A stretch of 64,000 bases of DNA from Bacillota bacterium (GCA_023511455.1 JAIMBJ010000005.1:121452-185451), one strand, 5' to 3'; shown: positions 37,894 to 47,835, counted from the stretch's first letter. A program made the numbers and translations. Notes: generated by a model not told the origin, from the letters alone.

Positions 37894-39114
37894 CTACTCA
37901 TACCTTAACGCCTCTATCGGCTCTTTGCTTGCAGCGCGGATGGCGGGAGCCACGCCAAACACAATCCCCACCAACACGCTCACCCCGAACGCCAGAGCGA
38001 CCGCCCCAACCGTGATTTCGGGTTTCAGCACCGTGCTGCGACGAAGCACTTCCGCCACGCCCGTTGCCAGAACGATGCCCAGCACCCCACCGGTCAGCGA
38101 GAGGATGACCGCTTCCGTCAGAAACTGCCAGAAGATGTCGCGCTGGCGCGCCCCTGCCGCCTTGCGGATGCCGATTTCGCGGGTTCGCTCCGTCACCGAG
38201 ACCAGCATGATATTCATAATCCCCACCCCACCCACAATCAGCGAGATACTGCTGATGCCGGTGAGCGCAATCTGCAGCAGGTTCAAAAGAGTGTAGATGA
38301 GCTTCAGCAGGTCTTTCTGGGTAAGCACGGTGAAGTCTTCGTTGCCCAGATGGCTCTGGCGCATGGCGGTCTTCACCTGCTCGATCAGGCTTTCGGGCTC
38401 TACGCCAGCCACCGCCTGCACCACGATGCGGTGAATCTGCTTCGACTGCATGGCTTCCTGGGCTGCCTGCAGCGGCAGGTAAATCAGATAATCCCAGCCG
38501 GCGTTGCCGAACATGCTGCTCGAATCGTCGGCTTCCAGCACGCCGACCACGCGGAACGGCACCCGATTCACCACGACCTCTTTGTCCACTGCGGGCGCGT
38601 CACCAAACAACTCCTGCTTCACGCCGTGCGCCAGTACGCACACACGCTCGCCTTCTTCCGCAGGGCTGAAGAATCTGCCCTCTGCCATCGGCGTTTGGCG
38701 GATGGATTGCCACGCGCTTTCGGTTGCCAGTACGATGGCGGTCGCCGCCCAGCGTTCACCGTGTCTTGCGCCCCCGGCGATGAACATGACGGGCACGGCG
38801 CGCTTGACGCCCGGCACTCTCAGCACCGCCTGTACATCCTCGGGAGTCAGCGTGCTCAAGCCGAGAATGCTCATGGGATTGAACGGCTGCGACGCATCCA
38901 CCCGACCCGGCACCACAAACAGCAGATTTGCACCGAACTGCTCGATCTGCCGGGTCACCTCGGTCTTCAAGCCCTGCACGATGGCGATCAGCAGCAGCAC
39001 CGACGCCACACCGATAATCACGCCCAGCATGGTGAGCAACGAGCGCAGGCGATGGTCCAGTATCGCCCGCCATGCCATCGGCAGGTAATCACAGCACGTT
39101 ATCGGTACGCGCAT
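37894..39114 (-). CDS. MacB-type ABC transporter permease
   Basis: A 406-aa permease of the MacB/FtsX family, which couples ATP hydrolysis to transenvelope export or mechanotransmission. One N-terminal membrane helix (LLTMLGVIIGVASVLLLIAI) is followed by a large periplasmic MacB-PCD domain (about 55-270) and three C-terminal helices, with the signature GGVGIMNIMLVSVTERTREIGIRKA and the end EPIEALRYE. No ATPase gene adjoins it, so the partner lies elsewhere. The ATG at 39114 overlaps the preceding gene; an ATG at 39078, 10 bp after that gene's stop, is equally possible. Confidence 0.9.
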   Translation of the reverse strand: MRVPITCCDYLPMAWRAILDHRLRSLLTMLGVIIGVASVLLLIAIVQGLKTEVTRQIEQFGANLLFVVPGRVDASQPFNPMSILGLSTLTPEDVQAVLRVPGVKRAVPVMFIAGGARHGERWAATAIVLATESAWQSIRQTPMAEGRFFSPAEEGERVCVLAHGVKQELFGDAPAVDKEVVVNRVPFRVVGVLEADDSSSMFGNAGWDYLIYLPLQAAQEAMQSKQIHRIVVQAVAGVEPESLIEQVKTAMRQSHLGNEDFTVLTQKDLLKLIYTLLNLLQIALTGISSISLIVGGVGIMNIMLVSVTERTREIGIRKAAGARQRDIFWQFLTEAVILSLTGGVLGIVLATGVAEVLRRSTVLKPEITVGAVALAFGVSVLVGIVFGVAPAIRAASKEPIEALRYE

Positions 39115-40078
39115 ATTTTAAGAATACCTGATACGCCCACTCGTCCCACTCTGGCTCTACGCCGATACCTTGCAGGTCACCGTAGTTTTTGGCGATGAAG
39201 CCTCCCTGAAACAGCTCCACCATGCGGTGTGCTTCACGCTCAATCAACTCTCTGTTGCCGGTTGGCAGCACACGCTGGATGTCTACGGGCGAGTACAGAC
39301 ACAGGTTCAGCTCGCGCAGCTTCGCAGCCAGTCGCTCCAGACCGTAAAGCGCGGGCTGGTCAAATTGCATGCAGCAGATGCCGGCTTCCGCCACGCCCTC
39401 CAGAATGTCCCACACGTATCCGCAGGAGTGCATGATGACCTTCACGCCGTGCGCTCTGGCCGTACGGCACAGCCTCACGAACAGGGGCTTGAAAATCTCG
39501 TTCCACATCGAAGGATGAATGAGCAGACGGTCCTGCACGCCCCAGTCCTCGGCGAACATCACCGCATCCGCACCTGCCTCCGCATACAAAGCGATGATGC
39601 GCTCCAGCAGCGCAGTCACACGCTCGTGCAGCTCGTCGACGTGTTCTCGCTCCAGCACCAGGTCGGCAAAGTAGTTTTCCATCTTGCGCAGGTAGCGGCA
39701 AATGGCGAACGGGAAGCCGGGCAGAAAACCCACGCGATAGCGTTCGGTCTCCTGAGCGAATCGCTGGCGCACGCTCTCGTAGCGTTTGGGGTTGTCCATA
39801 TCCGGTAGCTGGTAGTCCTTCAGCTTCGCCCAGTCGTCCAGCGCGGGCTGGAAGACCTCCCCACGTTGCCCACCGTGTACGGAACGGTACCAGACGTTGC
39901 CCCACTCATCGGTGAAGTATTCGACCTCGCCCTCCACCCACCGTTTCTGCTGCCAGTTTTCGGAGGGCGAGAAACCGGCGAAGCAGAAGTCGTTCATCCT
40001 GCCGCCGTCGAAATCCATACCGATTCGCGGCGGATTATCACGCTCTAAGTTGCGACGTATGACCTCACGCGGTGTCAT
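39089..40078 (-). CDS. uroporphyrinogen decarboxylase (URO-D) family protein, function uncertain
   Basis: A 329-aa TIM barrel of the URO-D superfamily, which also includes MtaA/MtbA/CmuA-type methyltransferases. Motifs are IGMDFDGGR near the start, GFLPGFPFAICRYLRKME, AGADAVMFAEDWGVQDRLLIHP (two stretches) and VKVIMHSCGYVWDILEG. The HSCG pattern (zinc-site His and Cys) favours a methyltransferase-like or other enzyme over true heme HemE, whose N-terminal arginine-rich motif is absent. Homologues are common near sugar-catabolism genes. I prefer the ATG at 40078, preceded by GGGAGG. It overlaps the upstream gene by 14 bp. Confidence 0.8.
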   Translation of the reverse strand: MTPREVIRRNLERDNPPRIGMDFDGGRMNDFCFAGFSPSENWQQKRWVEGEVEYFTDEWGNVWYRSVHGGQRGEVFQPALDDWAKLKDYQLPDMDNPKRYESVRQRFAQETERYRVGFLPGFPFAICRYLRKMENYFADLVLEREHVDELHERVTALLERIIALYAEAGADAVMFAEDWGVQDRLLIHPSMWNEIFKPLFVRLCRTARAHGVKVIMHSCGYVWDILEGVAEAGICCMQFDQPALYGLERLAAKLRELNLCLYSPVDIQRVLPTGNRELIEREAHRMVELFQGGFIAKNYGDLQGIGVEPEWDEWAYQVFLKYARTDNVL

Positions 40079-41021
40079 CGGCATCCTCCCTCTTCCGTAT
40101 CAAGCACACAAAGAAGCCTTCCATCCGCGACGAAGGCAGTATCCGCCTGGCATGACGGACAGCATCGGGAAACACATGCCCATCCCATTCGCTCAGCGCG
40201 GAGACCATGCCCTCTACCTGCAGCGGCAGGGGCAGCACCTCTATGGCATCACCGAACTTTTTCAGCGCATGGGCGATAATCCCTTCGTTCTCTTCCGGCG
40301 CGAAGGTGCAGGTGCAGTATACCAGCCTGCCTCCGAACTTCAGGCACCGTATCGCCGAGTAAATCAACGACTTCTGTTTGCGCACCATGTCGCCAATCTT
40401 TTTCAGGCTCCAGTAGCGGCAGGTATTTGGCTCGTCCTCGCGGAAGCGCGCCTCACTGGAGCAGGGTGCATCCAGCAGCACCGCGTCAAAGCGTGCCTGC
40501 CAGCGTTTCCAGACCCACTCGCCCTCTGCCTGTACGGTCTGCACGAAGCCCGCGCCATGCCGTCGCAGGTTCTCGCGCAGCTTGAAAAAGCGTGTCCGCA
40601 CCGCTTCTACCGCCACTAAATGCCCTTCGTTCTGCATCATCGACGCCAGCTGAAGCGTTTTGCCGCCCGGAGCGGCGCACAAATCCAGCACCTCTTCCCC
40701 CGGCTGAGGAGCCAGCATCAGTGCGGGTATCATGCTCGAAAGGTTCTGCACATAAACGAGCGCGTTTTGTACCCAGGTGGAAGCCAGCAACGCCTCGCGC
40801 TGCTGCGGGGGAACCCAGAAGGCATCGGGGTACCAGGCGGCGGGATGCACCTCGAAGCCTGCCGTACGCAGGTCTTCCAACACCATCTCGCGCTCCGCCA
40901 GCAGGGTGTTCACCCGTGCCCCGACGGCTGGTGGCTCGCGAAAGGTGCGTACGCAGTCCTCGAACCGCTCCGGTGGCACGATTCGAGATAGTCGTTGCAA
41001 AAAGGGTTCAGGTAGCGCCAT
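40065..41021 (-). CDS. RsmB/RsmF-type rRNA (cytosine-C5) methyltransferase
   Basis: SAM-dependent methyltransferase of the NOL1/NOP2/Sun family, 318 aa. SAM-binding motif I is [19 protein letters not shown], motif [20 protein letters not shown] holds the first catalytic cysteine (Cys in APCS), and motif [18 protein letters not shown] holds the second (TCT). N-terminal RNA-binding domain is reduced and no NusB-like domain precedes it, which points to RsmF or a short variant rather than RsmB. The target nucleotide is not known. Confidence 0.9.
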   Translation of the reverse strand: MALPEPFLQRLSRIVPPERFEDCVRTFREPPAVGARVNTLLAEREMVLEDLRTAGFEVHPAAWYPDAFWVPPQQREALLASTWVQNALVYVQNLSSMIPALMLAPQPGEEVLDLCAAPGGKTLQLASMMQNEGHLVAVEAVRTRFFKLRENLRRHGAGFVQTVQAEGEWVWKRWQARFDAVLLDAPCSSEARFREDEPNTCRYWSLKKIGDMVRKQKSLIYSAIRCLKFGGRLVYCTCTFAPEENEGIIAHALKKFGDAIEVLPLPLQVEGMVSALSEWDGHVFPDAVRHARRILPSSRMEGFFVCLIRKREDADDTA

Positions 41022-41131
41022 CGGCTATAGTATATCACGGACGTGAATCGTCAGCACCTCTCGCAGTCTACAGGAATACCCGCGTGATATCGGGAAAGAG
41101 AATACATCCCGTGCAAAGGAGGCTGTGGCAA

Positions 41132-42298
41132 ATGGATACCTACACTCCTCGCAAAGAGCATAAGTTCACTTTCGGACTGTGGACGGTGGGCAACCGCGGG
41201 CGCGACCCCTTCGGCGATGTGGTGCGTGATGCCGTCACTCCCATCCGCGCGGTGCAGAAACTGTCGGAGCTGGGCGCGTACGGCGTGAACCTGCACGATA
41301 ACGACCTCGTGCCTATCGATGCCACCCCTGCCGAACGCGACCGCATCGTCAAGGAGTTTAGGAAAGCGCTGGATGACTATGGCATGAAGCTGGTCATGGG
41401 CACGACCAACCTCTTCTACCACCCCGTGTTCAAGGACGGAGCGTTCACGTCGAACGACCCGAAGGTGCGTGCCTATGCCTTGCAGAAATCCATGCAGGCG
41501 ATAGACCTCGCGGTGGAGCTGGGCGCGGAGATATACGTCTTCTGGGGTGGACGCGAAGGCACCGAGTGCGATGCCTCCAAAGACCCTGTCGACGCCATCA
41601 AGCGCTATCGCGAGTGCATCAACTTCCTCATCCACTATGTGAAGCACCAGAAGTACACGCTGCGCTTTGCGATGGAGCCCAAGCCCAACGAGCCGCGCGG
41701 CGATATCTTCCTGCCCAACGTGGGCGCGATGCTGGCGTTCATCGAGACGCTGGACGACCCCGCTATGGTGGGCGTCAACCCCGAAGTGGCGCACGAGCAC
41801 ATGGCGGGCTTGAACTTCACCCACGCGGTGGGACAGGCGCTGGAAGCAGGCAAGCTGTTCCACATTGACCTCAATGCGCAGAAGCTCAACCGCTATGACC
41901 AGGACCTGCGCTTCGGCTCGGAAGACATCAAGGGCGCGTTCTTCTTGGTGAAACTGCTGGAGGACCATGGCTACGACGGTCCGCGACACTTCGATGCGCA
42001 CGCCTACCGCACCGAAGACGAAGACGGCGTGTGGGAGTTCGCCAAGGGCTGTATGCGCACTTACCTCATCCTCAAGGAGAAAGCAAAGCAGTTTAACGAG
42101 CATTCCGCCATTCAGGAGCTGCTGGTGCAGATTCAGCCCCGCGACGCCGAGCTGGAGAGCCTGATGAGCCATTACTCACCGCAGAACGCGCAGGCTCTGC
42201 GCCGGAAGCAGTTTGACATCGACGCGCTGGGCAAGAAGGGACTGAACTACGAGAAACTGGACCAGCTGGTGATAGACCTGTTGCTGGGAGTGGCGTGA
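41132..42298 (+). CDS. xylA: xylose isomerase
   Basis: Interconverts D-xylose and D-xylulose with two divalent metal ions. It is 388 aa, the short class I (actinobacterial/Thermus-like) form. The active-site histidine lies in [19 protein letters not shown], the metal-binding glutamate and lysine in [18 protein letters not shown], the next metal ligands in [17 protein letters not shown], and the final site in [18 protein letters not shown]. The start ATG at 41132 follows the strong Shine-Dalgarno AAAGGAGG. No xylulokinase gene adjoins it. The open frame upstream to 40592 runs antisense through the methyltransferase gene and was discarded. Confidence 0.97.
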   Translation: MDTYTPRKEHKFTFGLWTVGNRGRDPFGDVVRDAVTPIRAVQKLSELGAYGVNLHDNDLVPIDATPAERDRIVKEFRKALDDYGMKLVMGTTNLFYHPVFKDGAFTSNDPKVRAYALQKSMQAIDLAVELGAEIYVFWGGREGTECDASKDPVDAIKRYRECINFLIHYVKHQKYTLRFAMEPKPNEPRGDIFLPNVGAMLAFIETLDDPAMVGVNPEVAHEHMAGLNFTHAVGQALEAGKLFHIDLNAQKLNRYDQDLRFGSEDIKGAFFLVKLLEDHGYDGPRHFDAHAYRTEDEDGVWEFAKGCMRTYLILKEKAKQFNEHSAIQELLVQIQPRDAELESLMSHYSPQNAQALRRKQFDIDALGKKGLNYEKLDQLVIDLLLGVA

Positions 42299-42377
42299 TG
42301 CTGTGTGCAGGGCAGCCTACCGATGGGCTGCCCTGTTTGGTTCTGGAAGAGAAAGCTGTGTGAGGAGGTTACTGCAG

Positions 42378-43247
42378 ATGCCCAAAGAGACCACTCAATG
42401 GGAACGGATGTTACCTGCCGAGTTTCGCGCAGCGGTTGACGCTCTGCCGGTGGTCTTTTTGCCTCTGGGCACGGTGGAATGGCACGGCGAGCATAACTGC
42501 CTGGGGCTGGACGCGCTGAAAGCACATGCGCTGTGCGTTCTGTCGGCAAAGAAGGCAGGAGGCGGCGTCGTGCATCCTCCTGTATATGGTGGCATGGGTG
42601 GTCTTGACAAGCCCGCAACGGTGGTGATGGAACCCGAGCTCACATGGGATAACTACCTGCTGCGTCCATGGCTGGAAAGACTGTGCAGTGAGTTCCATCG
42701 GCTGGGGTTTCAGGCAATCATCATACTTACTGGTCACTACGGGCACAACCAGCAAATCGTGGTACGCGAGACCGCTGCCCGGATGTCGGAGAGGCTGCAG
42801 ATACCTGTGCTGGGCACACCGGAGTACTGGTTGGCACAGGACGCGGGTTACCTGGGGGACCATGCCGGTATCGGCGAGACTTCGCTGATGATGTATCTTC
42901 TGCCCGACCTGGTGGATATCAGGCGCATCCGCGCCGACCCGGAGTACGGAGCGAATGATGCTATCGAGAAGGGGTCTTCTCCTGAGTTAGGTAAACGCTA
43001 CGCCGAACTCATCACTGACCGTCTTGCAAAGGTGGCGAAGGCGATGCCGCGCTGGAGTGAAGCGAAGCTGGAAGCTTTCATCCGTGCTGAACGCGCACTG
43101 GTCAGCGCACAGGTGAAAGGATGGCGTCAGGGACCACCATGGGCGGCGTGGCAGCATATCCCCGAACGCGGACTGGTGCATTACGGCGCGTATTTAGTGG
43201 ATGAGCGCTTCGACGAAATAGAGAGAATGGCGGCAAAACTGCTTTAG
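42378..43247 (+). CDS. creatininase-family amidohydrolase
   Basis: A 289-aa protein of the creatininase superfamily, whose members hydrolyse cyclic or linear amides (creatinine, formamide-type intermediates, mycofactocin peptide). Predicted metal ligands are Glu and His in GTVEWHGEHNCLGLD with the following Asp, then the TGHYGHN segment and Glu in DHAGIGETSLMMY. The standard form reads NGHGGN, so the second motif is altered. ATG at 42378 with GGAGG nine bases upstream. It is first of a three-gene set (10 bp to the next gene). Substrate unknown. Confidence 0.87.
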   Translation: MPKETTQWERMLPAEFRAAVDALPVVFLPLGTVEWHGEHNCLGLDALKAHALCVLSAKKAGGGVVHPPVYGGMGGLDKPATVVMEPELTWDNYLLRPWLERLCSEFHRLGFQAIIILTGHYGHNQQIVVRETAARMSERLQIPVLGTPEYWLAQDAGYLGDHAGIGETSLMMYLLPDLVDIRRIRADPEYGANDAIEKGSSPELGKRYAELITDRLAKVAKAMPRWSEAKLEAFIRAERALVSAQVKGWRQGPPWAAWQHIPERGLVHYGAYLVDERFDEIERMAAKLL

Positions 43248-43257
43248 GAGCCCGGCT

Positions 43258-43950
43258 ATGCTGGATAATGAGTGGATTATCATCCCCGGTGGGGAGTTTC
43301 TCATGGGTACTTCGCCTGAGGAGGCGGAACGGCTGGCGAAGCAGTATCGGCATCACCCTTCATGGCTCAGCGGGGAACAGCCGCGCCGCGTGGTGTATGT
43401 GCCGTCTTTTGCCATCCAGAAGTATCCTGTAACCAATCGTGCGTATGCCGAGTTCTGCAGAGCTACGGGCTACGCGCCTCCTCTACACTGGCGAGGTAAC
43501 ACTCCTCCCGCCGAACTGCTGGACCACCCTGTAACTTTCGTCAGCCAGGAGGATACCGAAGCGTACGCGAGGTGGCTTGGTGCGCGTTTGCCCACCGAAG
43601 CCGAATGGGAAAAGGCGGCACGCGGTACCGACGGGCGTCTATACCCGTGGGGCAACCGCTTTGACCCCAATGCCTGCTGCTGGAACCGCCAGCCGCGAAA
43701 TGGTATGCCCAATACCGCTCCCGTTGGTTCCTTTCCCAAAGGCGTCAGCCCTTATGGCGTGGTGGACATGTCGGGCAACGTTGCCGAGTGGTGTGCGGAC
43801 AGGCTCAATCCGGCAGTGGGAGTGCTGAAGGGCGGTTGCTGGCTGACGCGGAGCCCTTTGAACCTTCGGGTGGCGTCCCGCACGATGAGCGGCTGGCGAA
43901 CCAATCGGGGCGATATGTACGGGTTTCGGTGTGCGAAGGAGGTGCACTGA
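43258..43950 (+). CDS. SUMF1/FGE-fold protein, probably not a formylglycine enzyme
   Basis: A 230-aa C-type-lectin-like protein of the formylglycine-generating-enzyme (SUMF1) family. Hallmarks are IPGGEFLMGTSPEEAERL at the start, YPVTNRAYAEFCRATGY, LPTEAEWEKAARGTDGRLYPWG (two stretches), VVDMSGNVAEWCADR and the ending YGFRCAKEVH. Active FGE uses two cysteines in its RCSYRG-like region; here the segment is RVASRTMSGWRTNRGD without the cysteine, so copper-dependent oxidation is unlikely and a binding or structural role is more probable. It shares its stop with the next start (TGATG). Confidence 0.85.
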   Translation: MLDNEWIIIPGGEFLMGTSPEEAERLAKQYRHHPSWLSGEQPRRVVYVPSFAIQKYPVTNRAYAEFCRATGYAPPLHWRGNTPPAELLDHPVTFVSQEDTEAYARWLGARLPTEAEWEKAARGTDGRLYPWGNRFDPNACCWNRQPRNGMPNTAPVGSFPKGVSPYGVVDMSGNVAEWCADRLNPAVGVLKGGCWLTRSPLNLRVASRTMSGWRTNRGDMYGFRCAKEVH

Positions 43951-44699
43951 TGGTGCGGATCCGGGTGGAGGCAGCACAGGGACAGATGGCGGCAGCTTTG
44001 TCGGAGGTACCCGCATTTCCGGGCGACCGCTTTGTTCTGGGTTTCCCTGAAGCCATCGGGGACGCGGCGCGGGCGGTATGGTATGGCGATATCAAGCCGC
44101 AGTGGAGACAAACCGACGATGGAGCATGGGAAAGCACCGGCGAGATGCCGGGCGAGCTGCGCTATCATCTGCTCATCACACCGTATGAGGATTATGTGGA
44201 TGCCGTTACCACGCTGACCAACTGCAGTGACCGTGTATGGCGGCAGGGTATGGCATTCAACTGCTTCAACTGCGGTTCCAGCGTGTTGCGAGATAACGAG
44301 TGTATGCGTCACTGGGTGAGGGTGAAGGGAGAGTTCAGGCGTCTGGTGGAGCTGCATCGCGTGTTCAGCGAACGCCCCACGGTGCAGCTTTACAATGTGG
44401 AAGGAGCACCACCCGGCGCGGAGATTCCTTTTGTAGCGAACTTCAAGGCAACTCCTGCCGACGTGATAGCGGAGGGCTGGATGGCGATTGTCGCCCCCGA
44501 TGGGAGGCGATTGGCGGCAACGGTGTCTAAACCTGTGTTGTTTCTGTTCCAGAACATGGAGTATTCCTGCATCCACAGCGCACCATCGTTTGGCACATTG
44601 CGCCCGGGACAGACAGCAAAGGCACTGACGAGATTATACTTCGTGCGTTCCTCTCTGAAGGCATGGTATGAGCGGATGAGAGGTGAGATGGATATCTGA
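43950..44699 (+). CDS. protein of unknown function in the creatininase set
   Basis: A 249-aa soluble protein with no signal peptide or membrane segment and no family I can name. It looks beta-rich. Four cysteines cluster in NCSDRVWRQGMAFNCFNCGSS, and Trp/His residues are frequent (HWVRVKGEFRRLVELHR). It starts at an ATG overlapping the previous stop by one base, with GGAGG upstream, so translation is coupled to the SUMF1-fold gene. The shared operon with an amidohydrolase suggests metabolism of a small substrate, but this is a guess. Confidence 0.75.
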   Translation: MVRIRVEAAQGQMAAALSEVPAFPGDRFVLGFPEAIGDAARAVWYGDIKPQWRQTDDGAWESTGEMPGELRYHLLITPYEDYVDAVTTLTNCSDRVWRQGMAFNCFNCGSSVLRDNECMRHWVRVKGEFRRLVELHRVFSERPTVQLYNVEGAPPGAEIPFVANFKATPADVIAEGWMAIVAPDGRRLAATVSKPVLFLFQNMEYSCIHSAPSFGTLRPGQTAKALTRLYFVRSSLKAWYERMRGEMDI

Positions 44700-44709
44700 A
44701 AAAATAAAA

Positions 44710-44783
44710 TGGCTGCGGGGGATGGATTCGAACCACCGTTACCTGGTCCAGAGCCAGGCGTCCTGCCGCTGAACGACCCCGCA
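44710..44783 (-). tRNA. tRNA-Gln (anticodon CUG)
   Basis: A 74-nt cloverleaf on the minus strand. Acceptor arms TGCGGGG and CCCCGCA, discriminator G, encoded CCA. Anticodon arm CCTGG-CTCTGGA-CCAGG gives anticodon CTG. T-loop GGTTCGAATCC. It has the U1-A72 identity pair like the UUG isoacceptor at 37742. It lies 10 bp after the unknown gene, which runs convergent with it. Confidence 0.96.
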
Positions 44784-44821
44784 GCATCCACTATATATTA
44801 TGCCCAAGAACCTGCGGTTTG

Positions 44822-46192
44822 TCAAGGGTTTTCGGGAGTATCTTCTGCTTCTTGATGGGGAGTGGAGTAGCCCAGCCGCTGGCGCAACAGGTTCAGCCTC
44901 TCCTTGATCTTGCGCTCCACGCCGTTATCGGTAGGCTCGTAGTAAGGCAGGTTCCAGTTGCCTTCGGGCAGATAGCGCTGGGGCACCCAGTGTCCGGGGT
45001 AATCGTGCAGGTAGATGTACTCTTTGCCGTGTCCCAGCTTCTGTGCGCCCGGGTAGCTCGCGTCGCGCAGGTGCAGGGGGACGGGAGCCAGAGGCTGGGT
45101 TTCCAGGTCGTGCATTGCCCTGTTCAGCGCAACGTAGCTGGCGTTGCTCTTGGGAGCGCAGGCAAGGTAGGTGGTAGCTTGCGCCAGCGTAATCTGCGCT
45201 TCAGGTAGCCCGATGAACTGCACCGCCTCCATCGCTGCCACCGCTACCAGCAGGGCGTGTGGGTCGGCGTTGCCGATGTCTTCGCTGGCGAGAATGACCA
45301 GTCGGCGGGCGATGAAGCGAGGGTCTTCGCCAGCGCGGATCATGCGGGCGAGGTAGTGCAGAGCCGCATCGGGGTCGGAACCGCGCACCGACTTGACGAA
45401 GGCGGAGATGGTGTCGTAATGCTCATCGCCTTCGCGGTCGTAGCGAGCGGCACGCTGTTGCACCACCTGTTCCAGCATCTCTAACGTTACAGTGCGCCCG
45501 CCTTGCGCATCCGGTTCGGCGAGGGCGGTGGCGGCTTCGAGCACGTTCAGGGCAACCCGCGCATCTCCGTTGGCAATCCGCAGCAGGTAGTCCATGCATT
45601 CTGGAGGGAGGTGCACACGCAGTTTGCCCAGCCCGCGCTCTCCGTCGGCGAGGGCGCGTTCCACAATCGTTCGCAAGTGCCCTTCGGTCAACGGTTCAAA
45701 TCGCAACACCCGCGAGCGGCTGAGCAGAGGCGCGTTGATGGCGAAGTAGGGGTTCTCGGTGGTCGCGCCCATCAGGATAATCGTGCCGTTCTCGACGTGG
45801 GGCAGGAAAGCATCCTGCTGAGCGCGATTGAAACGATGTATCTCATCCACAAACAGGATGGTGCGCTGTCCGTGCAACTGACGGCGGCTGCGCGCCTCTT
45901 CGATGGCTCTGCGCACCTCAGCGACGCCGCTGGTCACCGCGCTGTACTCCACGAAGTGGCACTTCGTATGTGAGGCGATGATTCGCGCCAGCGTGGACTT
46001 GCCGCAGCCGGGCGGCCCCCAGAAGATAACCGAACCCAGCTGGTCGTTCTCGATGGCTTTGCGGATGACGGTTCCTTCACCGACCAGATGCTCCTGCCCG
46101 ACGAACTCTTCCAGCGTGCGGGGACGCATGCGCGCCGCCAGCGGCGCCTCCGCTTCGGTTTCGTACAGGTTTTTCTGTTCAAACAGGCTCAA
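44822..46192 (-). CDS. rarA: replication-associated recombination ATPase RarA/MgsA
   Basis: AAA+ clamp-loader-like ATPase that acts at stalled replication forks. It is 456 aa. Motifs: PLAARMRPRTLEEFVGQEHL, Walker A GPPGCGKSTLARIIA, Walker B ILFVDEIHRFNRAQQDAFLP (in part), sensor LMGATTENPYFAIN, and the C-terminal tetramerisation domain with DPDAALHYLARMIRAGEDP and FIARRLVILASEDIGNAD. The frame also opens with a TTG at 46237. I prefer the TTG at 46192, which has GGAG five bases upstream and yields the family start SLFEQKNL. It is downstream of the ComM-like gene read toward lower coordinates. Confidence 0.93.
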   Translation of the reverse strand: MSLFEQKNLYETEAEAPLAARMRPRTLEEFVGQEHLVGEGTVIRKAIENDQLGSVIFWGPPGCGKSTLARIIASHTKCHFVEYSAVTSGVAEVRRAIEEARSRRQLHGQRTILFVDEIHRFNRAQQDAFLPHVENGTIILMGATTENPYFAINAPLLSRSRVLRFEPLTEGHLRTIVERALADGERGLGKLRVHLPPECMDYLLRIANGDARVALNVLEAATALAEPDAQGGRTVTLEMLEQVVQQRAARYDREGDEHYDTISAFVKSVRGSDPDAALHYLARMIRAGEDPRFIARRLVILASEDIGNADPHALLVAVAAMEAVQFIGLPEAQITLAQATTYLACAPKSNASYVALNRAMHDLETQPLAPVPLHLRDASYPGAQKLGHGKEYIYLHDYPGHWVPQRYLPEGNWNLPYYEPTDNGVERKIKERLNLLRQRLGYSTPHQEAEDTPENP

Positions 46193-46274
46193 GGTGGCTC
46201 CTGTATTGATTGTAGCAGATGGTGAGGACGATTGCAAAGTGTGTTATCCGCTTGCGTGAAGGGCTCGGATGTAG

Positions 46275-47810
46275 TTACAGCCAGATGCGCCTGTCCAGAC
46301 TACGGTACTGGATGGCTTCCGCGACGTGGGGTAAGCCGATGTGTTCTTCGCCCGCGAGGTCGGCGATAGTGCGCGCCAGCTTCACGATACGGTCAAAGGC
46401 GCGTGCGCTGATGCCCATCTGCTGGCTGACCTGCCTCAGCATGGCTTTCACATCGTCGGAGAGCGGGCAGAACTGGCGCAACAGGCGCGTGGTCATCTGT
46501 GCATTGCATCGGACGTTTGTGCCCTCAAACCGTTTTTGCTGGACCTGGCGTGCGCGCACCACCCGTTCGCGAATGGCTTCCGATGGCTCGCCCGGCTGGG
46601 TACGCAGCAGGTCGTCGGGGGTAAGGCGCGGCACTTCGATATGGATGTCGATGCGGTCCAGCAGTGGTCCGGACACCCGCTGTTGATACTTGCGAATCTG
46701 CGTGGGCGAGCAGGTGCAGCCGTGTTGTGGGTCGCCGAAATATCCGCAGGGGCAGGGGTTCATGGCGGCAATCAGCATGAATCGGGCGGGATAGGCGATG
46801 CTGGCTTGCACCCGTGCGATGGTGACGATACCGTCTTCCAGCGGCTGGCGGAGTACTTCCAGCACCTCACGGCGAAATTCGGGCAGCTCGTCGAGGAAAA
46901 GCACCCCGTTATGCGCCAGGCTGACCTCGCCCGGTCGCGGCACGCTTCCACCACCGACCAGCGCGGCGTTACTGCTGGTGTGATGCGGTGAGCGAAAAGG
47001 TCGCGTGGTTAACAGCCCGGTGTTCGGAGGTAGCAGCCCGGCGACGCTGTAGAGCTTTGTAATCTCGATGGCTTCATCCACCGTCATCGGCGGCAGGATG
47101 GTGGGCACGCGGCGCGCCAGCATCGTCTTGCCGGAGCCGGGCGGACCAATCATCACCACGTTGTGACCTCCGGCTGCAGCCACCTCCAATGCCCGCTTGA
47201 CGTGGTGTTGTCCCTTCACATCGGCGAAGTCCACTTCATACCTGGGCGGCTGCTGCAGCAGCTGTTCGGGGTCGTCGCTGAGTGGAGTGATACCGTCGCG
47301 TGTGTTCAACAACGTCACCGCCTCGGCGAGGCTGGCAACCGGATATACCTGAATGTTGCCTACAATGGCTGCTTCCGGGGCGTTTGGTGCAGGCACAATC
47401 ATGCGCTTGACACCCTGCTGGCGGGCGTGGATGGCGGTGGGCAACACACCCGTGACCGGGCGTACCGCGCCGTCCAGCGATAACTCGCCCAGAACGAAGG
47501 TTTCGTTGAGCCATTCGCTGTCCACCTGTCCCGCTGCTGCCAGAATGCCAATCGCGATGGGCAGGTCAAAGGCGGGTCCCTCTTTGCGCAGGTCGGCGGG
47601 AGCAAGGTTGACGGTGATACGACGCATGGGCCAGTGAAGCCCTGAGTTGCGGATTGCCAATCTCACGCGGTCGATCGCTTCTTGCACGGCACGGTCGGGT
47701 AGACCCACCAGGGTAAACCCGGGAACTCCGCCCGGTTGCATATCTACTTCCACTTCGATAGTGTGAGGTTCAATCCCGTGTACAGTACCGGAGAGTACAC
47801 GAACCAGCAA
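46275..47810 (-). CDS. comM: Mg-chelatase-like AAA+ protein ComM (YifB family)
   Basis: A 511-aa member of the YifB/ComM group, a DNA helicase-type AAA+ ATPase that extends branch migration during natural transformation. The N-terminal Lon-protease-like fold domain (about 1-165: EVEVDMQPGGVPGFTLVGL, FDLPIAIGILAA) is followed by the AAA+ core with GPPGSGKTMLARRVP, SVAGLLPPNT, and a zinc-binding cluster MNPCPCGYFGDPQHGCTC. TTG is the start (47810), with GGAGG six bases upstream. A role in DNA uptake would fit the type IV pilus operon here; that is inference. Confidence 0.93.
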   Translation of the reverse strand: MLVRVLSGTVHGIEPHTIEVEVDMQPGGVPGFTLVGLPDRAVQEAIDRVRLAIRNSGLHWPMRRITVNLAPADLRKEGPAFDLPIAIGILAAAGQVDSEWLNETFVLGELSLDGAVRPVTGVLPTAIHARQQGVKRMIVPAPNAPEAAIVGNIQVYPVASLAEAVTLLNTRDGITPLSDDPEQLLQQPPRYEVDFADVKGQHHVKRALEVAAAGGHNVVMIGPPGSGKTMLARRVPTILPPMTVDEAIEITKLYSVAGLLPPNTGLLTTRPFRSPHHTSSNAALVGGGSVPRPGEVSLAHNGVLFLDELPEFRREVLEVLRQPLEDGIVTIARVQASIAYPARFMLIAAMNPCPCGYFGDPQHGCTCSPTQIRKYQQRVSGPLLDRIDIHIEVPRLTPDDLLRTQPGEPSEAIRERVVRARQVQQKRFEGTNVRCNAQMTTRLLRQFCPLSDDVKAMLRQVSQQMGISARAFDRIVKLARTIADLAGEEHIGLPHVAEAIQYRSLDRRIWL

Positions 47811-47835
47811 AGCACGCCTCCTTCAAAAACCTGAT

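Noticed and set aside
40592..41131. N-terminal extension of xylose isomerase
   Set aside because: It runs antisense through the rRNA methyltransferase gene; AAAGGAGG and the family start identify the ATG at 41132.
43258..43950. True formylglycine-generating enzyme
   Set aside because: The catalytic cysteine is missing from the RCSYRG-equivalent segment; only the fold is retained.
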